From: Alteromonadaceae bacterium XY-R5
GTDB taxonomy: Bacteria; Pseudomonadota; Gammaproteobacteria; Enterobacterales; Alteromonadaceae
Reading direction: 5' to 3'
Assembly: GCA_001660395.1 (NCBI GenBank)
Contig: LXWE01000001.1
Coordinates: 558,001 to 622,000 of the forward strand
DNA length: 64,000 bases
Numbering within the stretch: the first letter of the stretch is position 1; every line of letters starts with the position of its first letter. Below the pieces are notes generated by a model. That model searched no databases. It saw only the letters and a list, made by a program, of their open reading frames with translations, and was not told where the DNA came from. Shown piece by piece: positions 17,796-27,081 of the stretch. The translations under genes and the position numbers were made by a program.

Positions 17796-18725
17796 TCACG
17801 ACGTCACGGGAGAGAGTGCTTTAGGCAGGCGAAACTTAAAGGTTTCCAGCATCAGGCAAATCAGAATAAAGCCCATGCCCCACCAACCGATTGGCTGAAA
17901 CACTTCGCCCACCACCCAAATGGCCATAAGTGTGGCGACGGCAGGCTCGAGTAACGTGATTAAGGTGGCTGTGCTGGCATCTACCTGCTTCAAACCATAG
18001 CCAAATAGCAGGTAACCAATAAACATGGGCACCAGCGCCATATATAAGGCCACGCTGGTATTGGTCGCGCCGCTAAACAGGTTATCTCCTGTTAGCCACA
18101 ATGAAGGTAACAACACCACCGCAGCCAGACCGAACATGGCCGCCATCGCTGATTTGGAATGCACGCCTCGTTGGATCATACGCTTGGCCGACCAGGAATA
18201 GGTGGCGTAGGTAAACGCCGCTAACAAGCCAAGCAATACTCCAACAGCAGGCGAATCAGCCGCAATCGAGGACTCAGCTGTCGGCACCTTACCGAGTGTC
18301 AGCAACACTATCCCTACCGCTCCAAAGGCAAAACTCAACAGCCATTTTTTGCTAATAAACTTCTTGCTAATAAGACACTCCAGCACTGCAGCAAAAAAAG
18401 GCGCACAGGCGATCGAGACCACAGTCCCTATAGCCACGCCCGCCAGATGCATTGACGTGTAAAACGCCAGCGGATACACAGCTACCGCCAGGGCGCCGAG
18501 CAGCATCACGCGGGGTTGTTTTAGCATGGCGCTGGCATCATTACGCAGTTGCGGCAAAGCCGTTAACACCAGCAACAATCCGGCAAACCCCATAGCAAAT
18601 GCCCCCGTAGCCAAAGGGCTGACAGCAGTATTAAAACTTGCGGCGGTGCCTGTGGTTCCCCACAAAATGCTGGCCAGTAATATGGCGAAAATACCCAAAG
18701 CGGGATGCCCTTGTGTCGACGACAT
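17796..18725 (-). CDS. EamA/DMT-superfamily transporter
   Basis: A 309-residue inner-membrane protein with about ten hydrophobic helices arranged as two EamA repeats (about 10-140 and 160-295), typical of drug/metabolite exporters. The second repeat ends with the conserved stretch ATLITLLEPAVATLMAIWVVGE. The C-terminus is short and basic. It converges directly on tetR with no intergenic base. The substrate is unknown; amino acids, metabolites or drugs are all possible. Confidence 0.88.
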   Translation of the reverse strand: MSSTQGHPALGIFAILLASILWGTTGTAASFNTAVSPLATGAFAMGFAGLLLVLTALPQLRNDASAMLKQPRVMLLGALAVAVYPLAFYTSMHLAGVAIGTVVSIACAPFFAAVLECLISKKFISKKWLLSFAFGAVGIVLLTLGKVPTAESSIAADSPAVGVLLGLLAAFTYATYSWSAKRMIQRGVHSKSAMAAMFGLAAVVLLPSLWLTGDNLFSGATNTSVALYMALVPMFIGYLLFGYGLKQVDASTATLITLLEPAVATLMAIWVVGEVFQPIGWWGMGFILICLMLETFKFRLPKALSPVTS

Positions 18726-18860
18726 GAAAATGCTCTCTGATAAAAATTGCAGGTACTATCCTACGCTACAACGGCTACATAATATTATGCAGAAACGACA
18801 CTTTTTGATTTTAGAAGGGCGGATCTGAATGAAGGTGTCAGATGCCTGAAACCCTGAGGG

Positions 18861-19583
18861 CTAACGACAGCACTGGCTTGGGGTAAGACCAAAATGGCGG
18901 GAAAAACGTCGGCTAAAGGCCGATACATCCTGATACCCCACCTGCTCGGCAATGATTTGAATCGGGTAGTCTGTATGCTGTAACAAGGCCTGGGCCTTTT
19001 CCATACGCTGTTTGGTCACATACTCCATCACTGTTATCCCCAGATGCTGGCGAAACAGCTTTTTAAACTGGGTATCACTTAAACAGGCGACTTTCGCCAG
19101 TGCTCCAATACTTAAGCTTTCGGCCAGATGCTGCTGAATAAACACTAATGCCGACCCCACTCGCGCGTCCATCAGTGGGGTTAAGGTCTGCTCGCTTAAC
19201 AGTAAATAAAAGGTCTGAAACACGGCTGCTTCGAGGGCATTATTCACCCTGTGCTGTAACTGCTGTTCGATAAAATTCAGATAGCTAATCAAGGGAGCAT
19301 TTATGGCCAGCACTACCTGGGTCGATGCCATCAGGTTATCCGGCAGATTATCCATATCAGCCACCACAAAACGGGCTTCCGTATTGGAGCTAAACAAGTG
19401 TTCTTCCCCCTGTTTGATCACCACACACTCACCCGGTGCCACTTTGCCTTTATAACCTGTCACCTCAATATTAATCACACCTCGCAAGGGCAATACCAAC
19501 TGATGATGCGTATGGCTATGGGAGCGCGGCTGACGGCTATAAGAGCGAATAGAAAGTTGATTAGGCATGAATAACACAGGCAT
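18861..19583 (-). CDS. AraC-family transcriptional regulator with cupin sensor
   Basis: A 240-residue soluble regulator. Residues about 15-90 form an AraC-type cupin (HSHTHHQLVLPLRGVINIEV), and residues 140-238 form the double helix-turn-helix (SIGALAKVACLSDTQFKKLFRQH and IIAEQVGYQDVSAFSRRFSRHFG). It is divergent from a glutathione S-transferase gene, which is the most likely target. The ligand is unknown. Confidence 0.88.
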   Translation of the reverse strand: MPVLFMPNQLSIRSYSRQPRSHSHTHHQLVLPLRGVINIEVTGYKGKVAPGECVVIKQGEEHLFSSNTEARFVVADMDNLPDNLMASTQVVLAINAPLISYLNFIEQQLQHRVNNALEAAVFQTFYLLLSEQTLTPLMDARVGSALVFIQQHLAESLSIGALAKVACLSDTQFKKLFRQHLGITVMEYVTKQRMEKAQALLQHTDYPIQIIAEQVGYQDVSAFSRRFSRHFGLTPSQCCR

Positions 19584-19716
19584 TTCTGCTTTACAGGTAA
19601 GGAATTAGAATTCAACCAATGCAACTGAATTGCAACCCTTTTTATTGCAAGCCAGGCGAGCTGGTCTAGTCTTGATGGGTAATTTATTTCGTTCACCTAC
19701 AATAAGGATTAACCTC

Positions 19717-20337
19717 ATGAGCCTAACGGAAAACCCTGACTGCCCCCTGATTTTCTATACGAATCCCCTGTCCCGTGGCCAGATAGTGCGCTGGATGCTG
19801 GAAGAAACCGGTGTCGACTATCGCCAGCAACTGCTGGACTATGGCGAAGCGATGAAATCCCCTGAATACACCCAAATCAATCCCATGGGTAAAGTCCCTG
19901 CCATCAAACATAAGGATAAGGTCGTCACTGAATGTGCGGCCATTTGCGCGTACTTAGCAGATGCCTTTCCAGAAGCGAATTTAGCCCCAGCTCTCGCCGA
20001 CAGAGCCGATTATTATCGCTGGCTGTTTTTCACATCAGGCCCCTTAGAAGCCGCCATTACCAATCGTAATTTACAGGTAGAAGCGCCTGCCGAAAAAGAA
20101 CGCATGCTCGGTTATGGCAACTACAACCTGGTGGTGGACGTACTGGCAAAAGCAGTAGTTAAGCAACCTTACATAGCAGGCAACCAATTCAGTGCCGCTG
20201 ATGTCTATGTGGGCTCACAGGTCATTTGGGGATTAGAGTTTGGCACCCTGCCCAAACGCCCGGAATTTGAAGATTACGCTGCGAAGCTTATATCTCGCCC
20301 GGCGCTGCTAAAAACAAGAAGCATTGATGCCGCCTAG
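19717..20337 (+). CDS. Glutathione S-transferase family protein
   Basis: A 206-residue GST with an N-terminal thioredoxin-like domain (about 6-85: YTNPLSRGQIVRWMLEE, then the cis-proline segment GKVPAIK and the glutathione-contacting ECAAICAYLAD) and an all-helical C-domain. ATG at 19717 follows AAGGA; the frame stays open upstream to 19630, but that part matches the divergent promoter region. It would conjugate or reduce electrophilic substrates in the cytoplasm and is probably controlled by the divergent AraC regulator. Confidence 0.88.
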   Translation: MSLTENPDCPLIFYTNPLSRGQIVRWMLEETGVDYRQQLLDYGEAMKSPEYTQINPMGKVPAIKHKDKVVTECAAICAYLADAFPEANLAPALADRADYYRWLFFTSGPLEAAITNRNLQVEAPAEKERMLGYGNYNLVVDVLAKAVVKQPYIAGNQFSAADVYVGSQVIWGLEFGTLPKRPEFEDYAAKLISRPALLKTRSIDAA

Positions 20338-20358
20338 CGTTGCCAGGCTTATCAGGCC

Positions 20359-22401
20359 CTATACCTTAAAGCTATTCACCTGGGTTTTCAGGGCCTGATA
20401 CAAACTTTCAATCCTTTTTGCTTCAGCGCTGACGCGCTCAGACACGGCCTTGATCTCGTCTGACTGGTCTTTTAATGCCACCAGATTACGATTAATTTCA
20501 TTGGCCACCCCGGACTGTTCCTGAGTGGCCTGGGCTGTTTGCGCCGACATTTGCTGCACATGCTGAAACGAATCTCGCAACTGCTGAAAAACCTGTATCA
20601 CAGCATCAAAATGTTTGAGGGTGGTATTGGCATTTTCGCGACTGTTACGAATGGCGCTCGATGATGCAGACACATTCGTGTTTAAGCGCTGGATCATGCC
20701 TTCAATTTCGTTGGTGCTGTCCTGGGTGCGCGTTGCCAGAGTGCGCACCTCATCGGCGACTACGGCAAAACCGCGGCCTTGTTCCCCTGCCCTTGCCGCT
20801 TCTATCGCAGCATTAAGAGCAAGCAAATTGGTTTGCTCGGCGATTTTGCGGATCACCTCCAATACAGAGGTAATATCAGATGAACTACTTTCCAGCGCTA
20901 TGGCATTTTCCAGGGCGGTCCCAATATCTTTGGCTAAATGATTAATAGCGACATTTGACCCATCCACTGCCTGCATGCCCTGTTGGGTCAGCTGGCTGGA
21001 ATTGTCTGCTTCAGTGGCGGTATCTTTGGCTAAGCTGGCCATATGCTGATTCGACATGTCCATTTCACTGCCCGCGCTAACAATAGATTCAGACGCAGTA
21101 GCCAGTTGCTGAATCACTCGTTGGGCACTGCCGGCCACCTCATTTAAGGCTTTGGTAACATTACCCAAATCATCCGACTGGGCCTGTATATGAGCAATGA
21201 CCTTTTGCAGATAGCCCAGAAACTGATCAAATTCATCGGCTAAATCCCGTAATTCATCCTTGGCCTGTGACTGAATACGCTGAGTCAGATCGCCATCGCC
21301 CTGAGCGATTTCCCGAATACGCCTGGTCACTTCTTCTACTTCTCGCGTGATGCGCAAAGGCACGTAATACCCCATCACTAGTGCCATGACCAAGGCAAAC
21401 AAGATCACCGCTAAGGTGATTTTTTCGTACAGAGCGATCTGCGCCGCCACCTTATTTTTCAGTTCCCGGGCATACTGACGCACGGCCTCACCAGCCTTAT
21501 CCAATACACTTCTAATGGCATTGAATTTTTGCTCGACCTGCATCATGTCACCGGCGTCGGCCAGATTATTATGTACCTGAGTGCTATATACCTGCCTTTT
21601 GCTTTCGGTGTACCAATCATTAAACAGCACATCGAAACGCTCAAATCTCTCTGTAAGTTTTGGCTCTGAAATCAAATAGCTGCGGTAATTATGAAAGCGC
21701 TGTAGTACCTGCCTGGCATTTTCTTCAAAAAAGGCCTGATTCTGACTCAGGTCACCAATGCCATTATTGATCTTTTGACGTGCTAAACGGGCCTGATAAA
21801 TATCTCGATCAGCATTCAGAATTTCTGCCAATGCTTCAAGATACTTCTCCAGTTCGGTTAACCGGCCATTACTTTGTTCCACCGATTTAGCATGGGTTCT
21901 CAGAATTTCACCCGCATTATCCATCATCTCCCTGACTGCCTGAAACTTACTATCAACCTGAGTTTCGTCCTGATGAGAGCGAGGTGATGCCTTAGCACTC
22001 AGCACCACTTTTTCACTGATACGGAACCATTCATTATATAAAGGGGTAAACTCTTCAAAGCGGCCAAATTTGGCGAAAAAATCCTGCTCATCTTCGAGAT
22101 AGGTCAGATACTGGGTAAACCTGTCTTTTACCTGCTTGGCATTTTCATAAAAATCCGCCTTATCCGCCGCCGGATCTTCACTGCCACTAAGCACATTTTC
22201 GATGGCCACCAGGGCCTGATAAATATCCCGATCGCCATTAAGCACTGCTGAAACTGCTTCGAAATAGGTTTCGGTCTGACGCTTCATAGCATCATCCTGC
22301 AAGGTAGTGACGATCGACATAAAGGCCAGCAAGCCGACCAGAATCAGGGCCAAAAAGGCAATGGGGAGAATAACTTTAAAGCGAATAGAGTGAACACGCA
22401 T
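20359..22401 (-). CDS. Methyl-accepting chemotaxis protein with a large helical sensor domain
   Basis: A chemoreceptor of about 680 residues. One membrane segment lies near residues 10-32 and a second near 335-355, framing a 300-residue helical periplasmic domain. That domain carries two copies of a motif ([18 protein letters not shown] and [18 protein letters not shown]), so it is internally duplicated. HAMP follows, then the signalling hairpin with its conserved tip ([20 protein letters not shown]). ATG at 22401 is preferred over an upstream TTG at 22428. A perfect palindrome TCAAGCAAT-CC-ATTGCTTGA lies just upstream (22421-22440). Ligand unknown. Confidence 0.9.
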   Translation of the reverse strand: MRVHSIRFKVILPIAFLALILVGLLAFMSIVTTLQDDAMKRQTETYFEAVSAVLNGDRDIYQALVAIENVLSGSEDPAADKADFYENAKQVKDRFTQYLTYLEDEQDFFAKFGRFEEFTPLYNEWFRISEKVVLSAKASPRSHQDETQVDSKFQAVREMMDNAGEILRTHAKSVEQSNGRLTELEKYLEALAEILNADRDIYQARLARQKINNGIGDLSQNQAFFEENARQVLQRFHNYRSYLISEPKLTERFERFDVLFNDWYTESKRQVYSTQVHNNLADAGDMMQVEQKFNAIRSVLDKAGEAVRQYARELKNKVAAQIALYEKITLAVILFALVMALVMGYYVPLRITREVEEVTRRIREIAQGDGDLTQRIQSQAKDELRDLADEFDQFLGYLQKVIAHIQAQSDDLGNVTKALNEVAGSAQRVIQQLATASESIVSAGSEMDMSNQHMASLAKDTATEADNSSQLTQQGMQAVDGSNVAINHLAKDIGTALENAIALESSSSDITSVLEVIRKIAEQTNLLALNAAIEAARAGEQGRGFAVVADEVRTLATRTQDSTNEIEGMIQRLNTNVSASSSAIRNSRENANTTLKHFDAVIQVFQQLRDSFQHVQQMSAQTAQATQEQSGVANEINRNLVALKDQSDEIKAVSERVSAEAKRIESLYQALKTQVNSFKV

Positions 22402-22467
22402 GCGAAGATACTTATCCCTGTCAAGCAATCCATTGCTTGAGTGTAGATAGCCCTGCGCATTTTCGCC

Positions 22468-22493
22468 AAAACGACCAGCAATATGGTCGTTTT
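22468..22493. terminator. Terminator hairpin after the alpha/beta hydrolase gene
   Basis: AAAACGACCA pairs with TGGTCGTTTT around a six-base loop, 14 bases after the hydrolase stop on the minus strand. A-rich and T-rich arms make it usable in both directions. Confidence 0.7.
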
Positions 22494-22506
22494 AGGCTGC
22501 TAGCAA

Positions 22507-23442
22507 TTAAGAGTGCTGTCGTAACCAGTCGGCCACCTGAGGAAAGTGGTCATTTCGGGCAATAGGATGAGTCAGCATATTGATGTGATCATAATCAAGG
22601 CGGTTACCGTTTTTGCGACTCAGCAGGGTAAAACGGGTGTTGTGATTGCCGGTTTCACGGATAAAGCGCTTTATGTCCACCGGATTGCCCAATACCGCAT
22701 CTTTGATCGCCGCGATATGCCATACCGGCGGCCAGTTCAGAGCTTTGGCAGCACTGGCGTAATCGAAGTTATCCTTAGGATCGACCCACTGGCTTTTCCT
22801 GACCCAGGCCACACTGTGCTGCAAAGATTCCAGGGTTTCGTCATCGGCACCCATTTTCAGTTTACGCGCAGCAAAGTAACCTTTGCGTTTGGCCAGCATA
22901 GGCGCCAGACGCTTCCACACCAGCTCGACTTTTACGATACGCTCCCAGTTGACCACGCTGACACTTCGCTTGGTACCAAAGCAGACTTTGCTGCGCAATT
23001 TGGCCACTGATTCCGGAAAACGCGCCATCGCCGACGCCAGTAATACGCCGCCCCAGGAATGGGCCACCAGGTGCATGGCCTGGCCGGTTTGCTGCCAGAC
23101 ATAGTCAATAAAGGCCGGGATATCCTGGGTGATCATTTCCAGCTGACCGTGACCTGCATTTTTACGAATAGCAGGCTGACTTAAACCGCGACCACGCATA
23201 TCCGCCACATACACATCAAAGCCCTGCTCGGCCAAATAGCAGGCCAGGCCCTTGCCGGATTCGGTATAGAAAATTTTGCCGTTTTCAATGGCGCCGTGCA
23301 CCATCAGCACAGGCACGCCGCCCGGCTGTTGCCAGATATGACGTAAATGCAATTGATGGCCATTGTCGGCCACAAAGAGAGATTCCTGTTGAACCACGCG
23401 TTCGTCTCTGTATGTAATAAGTTTGTGAACAGAGCATGCCAC
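22507..23442 (-). CDS. Alpha/beta hydrolase (lipase-like)
   Basis: A 311-residue alpha/beta hydrolase. It shows the strand-loop VPVLMVHGAIENGKIF (about residue 45), the nucleophile elbow AHSWGGVLLA (about 128) and a late histidine in DHINMLTHPIARNDHF (about 288) for the triad. The start appears to be GTG. No signal peptide is seen, so it is likely cytoplasmic or membrane-associated. It stands alone between a chemoreceptor and a porin. The substrate is unknown; esters or lipids are plausible. Confidence 0.82.
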   Translation of the reverse strand: MACSVHKLITYRDERVVQQESLFVADNGHQLHLRHIWQQPGGVPVLMVHGAIENGKIFYTESGKGLACYLAEQGFDVYVADMRGRGLSQPAIRKNAGHGQLEMITQDIPAFIDYVWQQTGQAMHLVAHSWGGVLLASAMARFPESVAKLRSKVCFGTKRSVSVVNWERIVKVELVWKRLAPMLAKRKGYFAARKLKMGADDETLESLQHSVAWVRKSQWVDPKDNFDYASAAKALNWPPVWHIAAIKDAVLGNPVDIKRFIRETGNHNTRFTLLSRKNGNRLDYDHINMLTHPIARNDHFPQVADWLRQHS

Positions 23443-23537
23443 TAACCCAGTCCAGATTCAACTGGCCAAACCAGTTAACACCAACAAGGAAAGCTTGGGT
23501 CGCCAGAGCCAGCTGGCGCCCCGCTTAGAAAAGAAAG

Positions 23538-24890
23538 TTAAAAACTGTAGGTCAGAGCTGTGTATGCATAAGTGCTGTTGTCGTTATCAATACTGGCGCT
23601 GTTGTCTTTAAATGCATCACCTTTGATCAGATAGGCCATGCCCATATCCAGCCCCAGCTCCGGGGTCAGTTTATGCCGTAACCGCGCCTCTACCTGCTGG
23701 CCGACATAACTGCCGTTACTGCCTGTGCTATCACGTAAACTGGCGGTAGTTAAGCTGTCGGTATCCGATGCCAGCCATATGGCCCGATATCCAACAAAGA
23801 CATCAGTATCGCCCTTTTTCACGCTCAGTTTGACACCCGGAGACTGAATGTTGCTGCGGGCAAAAGCGCCGTAAATGCCGGTGGGGCCAAAATCGAAGCG
23901 ACGGGCGCCGTACAGGGTATCGAAGCGGTTGTTTTCGCCGTCATTGGCATCATCATCGCCGCTGGCATAGTCCCACTGCAGAGTCAGGGTTGGTTGCCAC
24001 TGGCTGTCACTCAGCAAATAGCTGGCATGAGCATGTAAGAACCAGGCTTTGTGATCTAAATCCGTGGTATCGGATGCAGATTTCGACGCACGGGAATGAC
24101 CAAACTGATAGGCGCCTTCCAGATCATATTGCCAGCCAGAATCGTTTTTTGCGCTGGTCCAGTGCCCGCCTAAGGTGGTCAGGTGACGATTGCTGGTGGT
24201 CAGTTCAGGATGATCGTCTTCACTTAAGCCCAGATAATACGCGGCAAAGGTTCCGCTATTGGCCAGGCTATCCTGATAATAGACACCCCAAAAGCGATTA
24301 TCGGCGTAAGATTTATCCAGCTTTTGACTATTGTCATCCAGCGCTGCACTGCTACTGGGTTCACGCTGCACGGGCAACAGGGCAAATGCCTGCCATTGCT
24401 GCTTGTCCTTGACTTGCGTATAACTTACCCCGGTAAAGGCGTTGAGAGTATTGCGAAAGCGGTTGCGGGCAACAAAACGACGCGTGCCCAGATCCAGCGT
24501 CATACGCCCCACTTTTACATCTATGCCGCTGGCTTTATCCTGCCAGCCCACATAAGCCTGCAACGGCTCCAGAGTATTTACATCATCTGTGCCCAAGGGC
24601 GAGTCCTCATCATCCAGCCAGGCACGGGAATCCTTCAATTCCAGCTGGCCATAAAATGCCTCGCCCGATACTTTTAACGATGCCAGCAAGCGCGAGGTAA
24701 ACAGTTCATCACTGCCCTTATCACCGGCTGTGTAGGCATGATTAAGGTTTTCATAACGTACCCGATAACTACCGGAAAACTGCCAGTCTGGATCAGCAAC
24801 AGCGGCCTGACAAAAGCTAAGGGCTATCAGGCTTAGGGCAAATGGAGATGATACAAACGGCCGCGTTACCGGCGAGATTTTCAGAGACAT
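23538..24890 (-). CDS. Alginate-export-type outer-membrane porin under probable ModE control
   Basis: A 450-residue protein with a signal peptide (about 1-32, cut after VADP or near it) and a beta-barrel made of alternating strands, ending in YTALTYSF with a terminal aromatic residue. It looks like the alginate_exp/OprD-like porin group, which passes anions and small organic molecules. A perfect ModE box lies 52-75 bases before the ATG, and a ModE-type regulator gene is immediately upstream on the same strand. The neighbours suggest a role in molybdate or tungstate entry or in a molybdoenzyme pathway, rather than alginate. Confidence 0.8.
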   Translation of the reverse strand: MSLKISPVTRPFVSSPFALSLIALSFCQAAVADPDWQFSGSYRVRYENLNHAYTAGDKGSDELFTSRLLASLKVSGEAFYGQLELKDSRAWLDDEDSPLGTDDVNTLEPLQAYVGWQDKASGIDVKVGRMTLDLGTRRFVARNRFRNTLNAFTGVSYTQVKDKQQWQAFALLPVQREPSSSAALDDNSQKLDKSYADNRFWGVYYQDSLANSGTFAAYYLGLSEDDHPELTTSNRHLTTLGGHWTSAKNDSGWQYDLEGAYQFGHSRASKSASDTTDLDHKAWFLHAHASYLLSDSQWQPTLTLQWDYASGDDDANDGENNRFDTLYGARRFDFGPTGIYGAFARSNIQSPGVKLSVKKGDTDVFVGYRAIWLASDTDSLTTASLRDSTGSNGSYVGQQVEARLRHKLTPELGLDMGMAYLIKGDAFKDNSASIDNDNSTYAYTALTYSF

Positions 24891-24941
24891 AACAACACAC
24901 TATGAGAACGACTTTAGAAGGGAAATTAATCTGCCACGCAT

Positions 24942-24965
24942 CGTTATATAGATCAATATATAACG
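24942..24965. promoter_or_regulatory. ModE box upstream of the porin gene
   Basis: A perfect 9-base inverted repeat CGTTATATA-N6-TATATAACG. This matches the known ModE operator (CG-T/C-TATAT arms with about six bases between). It is placed where RNA polymerase would bind for the porin, so molybdate-loaded ModE should repress. Confidence 0.85.
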
Positions 24966-25057
24966 AAAATTAAACGCGAAAAATCAACCTGGTAGCTAAT
25001 GGCAGAACCAATCCGAGCGGTGTTATATCAAAAAGAGTCTCTTAAATTGCAGGGCTG

Positions 25058-25858
25058 TTATGCGGGGATAACCACCACCGCAGGTGCTTTGAAAAATGCA
25101 CTGATACTGGCACCTTCAGCCAGTCCCAATTTAGTCACACTGGCATTGGTGACACTGACCATTAAGGGGTTATCAACACCAATATCTACGCTGACCTGAG
25201 TATTCACGCTGCCCGGATGTAAGGCGCTAATTGAGCCGGTGAAATGATTGCGGGCACTGGTCAGTAACGCCTGCTGCGGGCTTAAAAATACCGACGCAGG
25301 TTTCACCATGGCCAGCACCTTATCCCCTTCGGCCAGCCCTAAGCGGTTCATGGTGGACGTGGGCAGCACGGCGATCAGTGTAATGTTATTGACCAACTGA
25401 ATATGCAACTCGGCATCGTCTTCGCCCCAGTTGATAGCTGTCAGCTGACCGCGAAACTGATTTTTCAGCCGCGACTGAATCTGTGTTAACGGTGTGAGCT
25501 GGGTTTCGACCATCCCCAGCTGCAACGACAGTTGTTCTAAATACTGCTGATGCTCGGCCTGTAATAACACATAGCCCTGCACCAGTTGCCGTCCGGTGTC
25601 GGTAAGACGAGTCCCGCCGCCTTTCGCTCCCCCGGCATTGCCCGCCACTAACGGCTGCGGCAACAGCTGATTGAGCAGATTGATTTTATCCCAGGCGTTT
25701 TTGTAACTGATGCCCACATCTTTCGCTGCCTGAGTGATAGAGCCGGATCTATCCACCGCCTGCAATAGCTGCATCTGCTGGGGCGAAAGCACAGGTTTAT
25801 CCTGCTGGGAAACCAGCAACTGACCACAAAACTGATGGGAAGGATGAGAAGGTTGCAC
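25058..25858 (-). CDS. modE: ModE-type molybdate-responsive regulator
   Basis: A DNA-binding regulator of about 266 residues. The LysR-like winged helix contains GSITQAAKDVGISYKNAWDKINLLNQLL and the ModE-typical glycine-rich wing GNAGGAKGGGTRLTDTG. Two Mop/TOBE domains follow (about 135-200 and 205-266: NQFRGQLTAINW and NHFTGSISALHPG), which bind molybdate or tungstate. The frame stays open to 25972, but that part runs through the terminator of the upstream gene, so the start is internal; GTG at 25858 is a guess from ModE length. A ModE box lies in the gap to the downstream porin. Confidence 0.87.
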   Translation of the reverse strand: MQPSHPSHQFCGQLLVSQQDKPVLSPQQMQLLQAVDRSGSITQAAKDVGISYKNAWDKINLLNQLLPQPLVAGNAGGAKGGGTRLTDTGRQLVQGYVLLQAEHQQYLEQLSLQLGMVETQLTPLTQIQSRLKNQFRGQLTAINWGEDDAELHIQLVNNITLIAVLPTSTMNRLGLAEGDKVLAMVKPASVFLSPQQALLTSARNHFTGSISALHPGSVNTQVSVDIGVDNPLMVSVTNASVTKLGLAEGASISAFFKAPAVVVIPA

Positions 25859-25927
25859 AGATACACTACACCATAACAAAAACACTGGCGCTAAGCTTAA
25901 CCAGCCTCGGCAAGTAATGGAAATAAA

Positions 25928-25965
25928 ACAAAAAAGCCGCCCGCTGCAAGCAACAGTGGGCGGCA
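25928..25965 (-). terminator. Rho-independent terminator after the 2OG oxygenase gene
   Basis: On the minus strand GCCGCCCACTG pairs with CAGCGGGCGGC (one G-T pair) and is followed by TTTTTTG and a further T-rich run. It isolates the oxygenase from modE and shows that modE begins downstream of it. Confidence 0.88.
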
Positions 25966-25987
25966 AAGGCACACCTAATTAGGCGAG

Positions 25988-26983
25988 CTATTTAGCGGTA
26001 CTGGCGAAATTCGCCTTAATTCGCTCCAGCAAGTATTCCGCCGCGGTAATGGGCGGATATTTATGCTCCGGCCCCTGGATCAGCATGTCTTTATTGGCCT
26101 GACAGAAATACGCCATGCTATAACGCGGCCCACGATATTCATCCGGTTTGGGCATACGTACCCGGTGCAAAGTAGATTTAAGCTTATCGTCACTCCAGCG
26201 CATCAGCATATCGCCGATGTTGCAGGTGATCAGCTCATCTTTCGGCTCCACCGAACTCCAGGCCTGCTGCTCAGACGCATCTTTGCCCGGACACACCTGC
26301 AAACCACCCTGGCCATCGCGCTGAAACACCATGGTCAGACAGTCAAAATCTGTGTGGGCACCCGCGCGCCAGATGCCTTTTGGTGCCTCGTCATTACCTG
26401 CTACCGGCAGGTAATGCAGCAGGCGTAAGGTACTCTGAAAATGCTCAGAGTCACGGGCGTGGGCCTGAGTGAAGAAATCCCGGGCAAAGCCCAGCTTATC
26501 TGCAAAGCAGGACAGCACCTGCATTCCCAGTTGCCAGGCCTTGTATTCAAACTCCAGCACCACGCGCTGAAACTCCGGAACCAGAGTTTGCAGCGGCCAC
26601 AGGTTATCCATATGCGGCAGGGTGATTTGGTAAGATTCCTTTTGATCGGCAGTGCCGGTTGAGGGTCGTACCTGCTGCATAAACTCCCAGCCGGCATTGA
26701 GGCCTTTTTTCAGCGCAAACGCCTGCTTTTGTGCATTGTCCAGGGCGAAAAAAGCTTCAGTCACGGCAAAGGCGTCGCGCACCAGCGCTAAACCTAAATC
26801 GTGATTTTTTAGCTGGAAAAAGCCCACTTGCGTGGCCGCCTGCCATAAGGCGTCGGTGATTTCGCTGCGGCGATTTTCAAAGTCCGACACGTCGATCACA
26901 GGAATGGCGCGGGCCTGAGTTTCAGTACCCTCGCCGCCTATGGTGGTTTCAAAGTTCAGTTCGTTTAATGCATAACTTGTCAT
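25988..26983 (-). CDS. 2-oxoglutarate/Fe(II)-dependent oxygenase, isopenicillin-N-synthase-like
   Basis: A 331-residue oxygenase. The N-terminal DIOX_N segment (PVIDVSDFENRR ... VGFFQLKNHD, about 28-70) is followed by the catalytic double-stranded helix with the iron ligands H-x-D in GAHTDFDCLT (about 213-215), a distal histidine in STLHRVRMP (about 277) and the 2-oxoglutarate-binding RYSMAYF (about 290). It couples oxidation of a substrate to decarboxylation of 2-oxoglutarate. A xanthine-type riboswitch sits directly in its leader, so the substrate is probably a purine or purine-derived compound. That is inference from regulation. Confidence 0.88.
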   Translation of the reverse strand: MTSYALNELNFETTIGGEGTETQARAIPVIDVSDFENRRSEITDALWQAATQVGFFQLKNHDLGLALVRDAFAVTEAFFALDNAQKQAFALKKGLNAGWEFMQQVRPSTGTADQKESYQITLPHMDNLWPLQTLVPEFQRVVLEFEYKAWQLGMQVLSCFADKLGFARDFFTQAHARDSEHFQSTLRLLHYLPVAGNDEAPKGIWRAGAHTDFDCLTMVFQRDGQGGLQVCPGKDASEQQAWSSVEPKDELITCNIGDMLMRWSDDKLKSTLHRVRMPKPDEYRGPRYSMAYFCQANKDMLIQGPEHKYPPITAAEYLLERIKANFASTAK

Positions 26984-27017
26984 GGTTGCTCTCCGTTAAT
27001 TAAGCAAAGTTGCTTAG

Positions 27018-27055
27018 GGAGCAATGCCAGGCTTTACGCCCGCCGCTTCTACTCC
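27018..27055 (-). ncRNA. NMT1/xanthine-type riboswitch before the 2OG oxygenase gene
   Basis: The leader has an outer stem GGAG/CUCC, an internal loop with UAGAAGCG on one side and CAUUG on the other, and an inner stem CGGGC/GCCUG with loop GUAAA. The same loop sequences recur in two other leaders in this locus. The 3' strand of the outer stem (UUGCUCC) is complementary to the ribosome site GGAGAGCAA before the ATG. Closing the outer stem would therefore free the site, predicting an ON switch. A further TAAGCAA/TTGCTTA hairpin lies between. Confidence 0.75.
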
Positions 27056-27081
27056 GTCTGTTGTCAGCCAAAAGCTGACGC

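Noticed and set aside
22401-22440. Sigma-28 promoter for the first chemoreceptor
   Set aside because: TCAAG and GGGATAA are present, but spacing is about three bases too long and the region is a palindrome.
25859-25972. N-terminal extension of ModE
   Set aside because: The first part of it translates the terminator of the upstream oxygenase gene.
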